From JAHECW01 sp964641415 (lineage in GTDB: Bacteria > Acidobacteriota > Thermoanaerobaculia > Thermoanaerobaculales > Sulfomarinibacteraceae): 64,000 nucleotides of DNA. Positions 63,980 to 64,000 of this stretch are shown one piece after another. Positions within the stretch are counted from its first letter, which is position 1; the number at the start of each line of letters is the position of its first letter. The notes beneath the pieces are model-generated. The model was not told the DNA's origin. It made no database searches and saw nothing but the letters and a program-made list of their open reading frames with translations. The DNA is taken from positions 86,525-150,524 of the forward strand of contig CAZXMW010000005.1 in NCBI GenBank assembly GCA_964641415.1, written 5' to 3'. The position numbers and the translations under genes are program-made.

Positions 63980-64000
63980 GTCCACGACCTTGATCGGAAC

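Noticed and set aside
63813..64000. Partial gene at the right edge
   Set aside because: No frame with coding character; the minus-strand frames here are shadows of the HIT gene region, and a palindrome occupies 63962-63979.

Overview
This is a 64-kb stretch of a GC-rich bacterial chromosome with no rRNA, tRNA, CRISPR array, insertion sequence or phage gene that I can see. Gene content (alternative complex III, DUF4097-, DUF6600- and DUF6599-like secreted proteins, DUF362 proteins, Cys-less sulfatases ending in LRALGYL, SGNH-TPR fusions) and the intergenic repeats point to an Acidobacteriota-like organism, perhaps the Thermoanaerobaculia/Holophagae side. That is an inference from family content; no marker gene is present to prove it. 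About fifty genes are supported, many in short operons with ATGA, GTGA or TGATG overlaps.

Layout. 1-13 kb: a hexamer array, an OPT transporter, a minus-strand group of secreted proteins (DUF6600, TPR, two DUF4097), an aspartylglucosaminidase-like Ntn hydrolase, a lipoprotein PCMT, purF and a CysQ/HAL2-type phosphatase. 13-24.7 kb: two small envelope genes, two convergent sulfatase-family lipoproteins, a DUF6599-DUF362 pair, a vapBC toxin-antitoxin pair, a trans-sulfuration PLP enzyme, glycogen synthase and threonine aldolase. 24.7-32.8 kb: the respiratory alternative complex III operon actABCDEF plus one small membrane protein. 33-47.7 kb: a chemosensory locus (CheY-like, two CheX-like, pseudo-receiver/DUF4388/V4R, CheR, CheB, CheY, CheW, CheA, three MCPs). 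47.7-51.7 kb: a Yip1-MacA-MacB export operon. 51.8-57.5 kb: a secreted phospholipase D, two proteins of unknown function and a tandem pair of citrate synthase homologues, one lacking catalytic residues. 57.6-64 kb: an SGNH-TPR protein, a large secreted PA/PKD protein with an internal 233-residue duplication, an FmdB-ArsR operon and a HIT protein.

The intergenic DNA is as notable as the genes. One family is a strict 6-bp repeat, GNNNCG, at five loci (44 units at 1-264 and 41 units at 59413-59658). A second is AT-rich and built of 7-bp units; it lies at five gene ends, with stop codons inside or at the edge of the elements. Several strong inverted repeats separate convergent genes, including one formed by the coding sequence of the two sulfatase C-termini. 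Promoter reading suggests that some genes (arsR, actA, the second citrate synthase gene) may be leaderless.

I found no clear-cut new defence or mobile system. The best candidates for undescribed biology are the citrate synthase/pseudo-synthase pair, the two repeat families, and the chemosensory cluster with its pseudo-receiver/V4R output.
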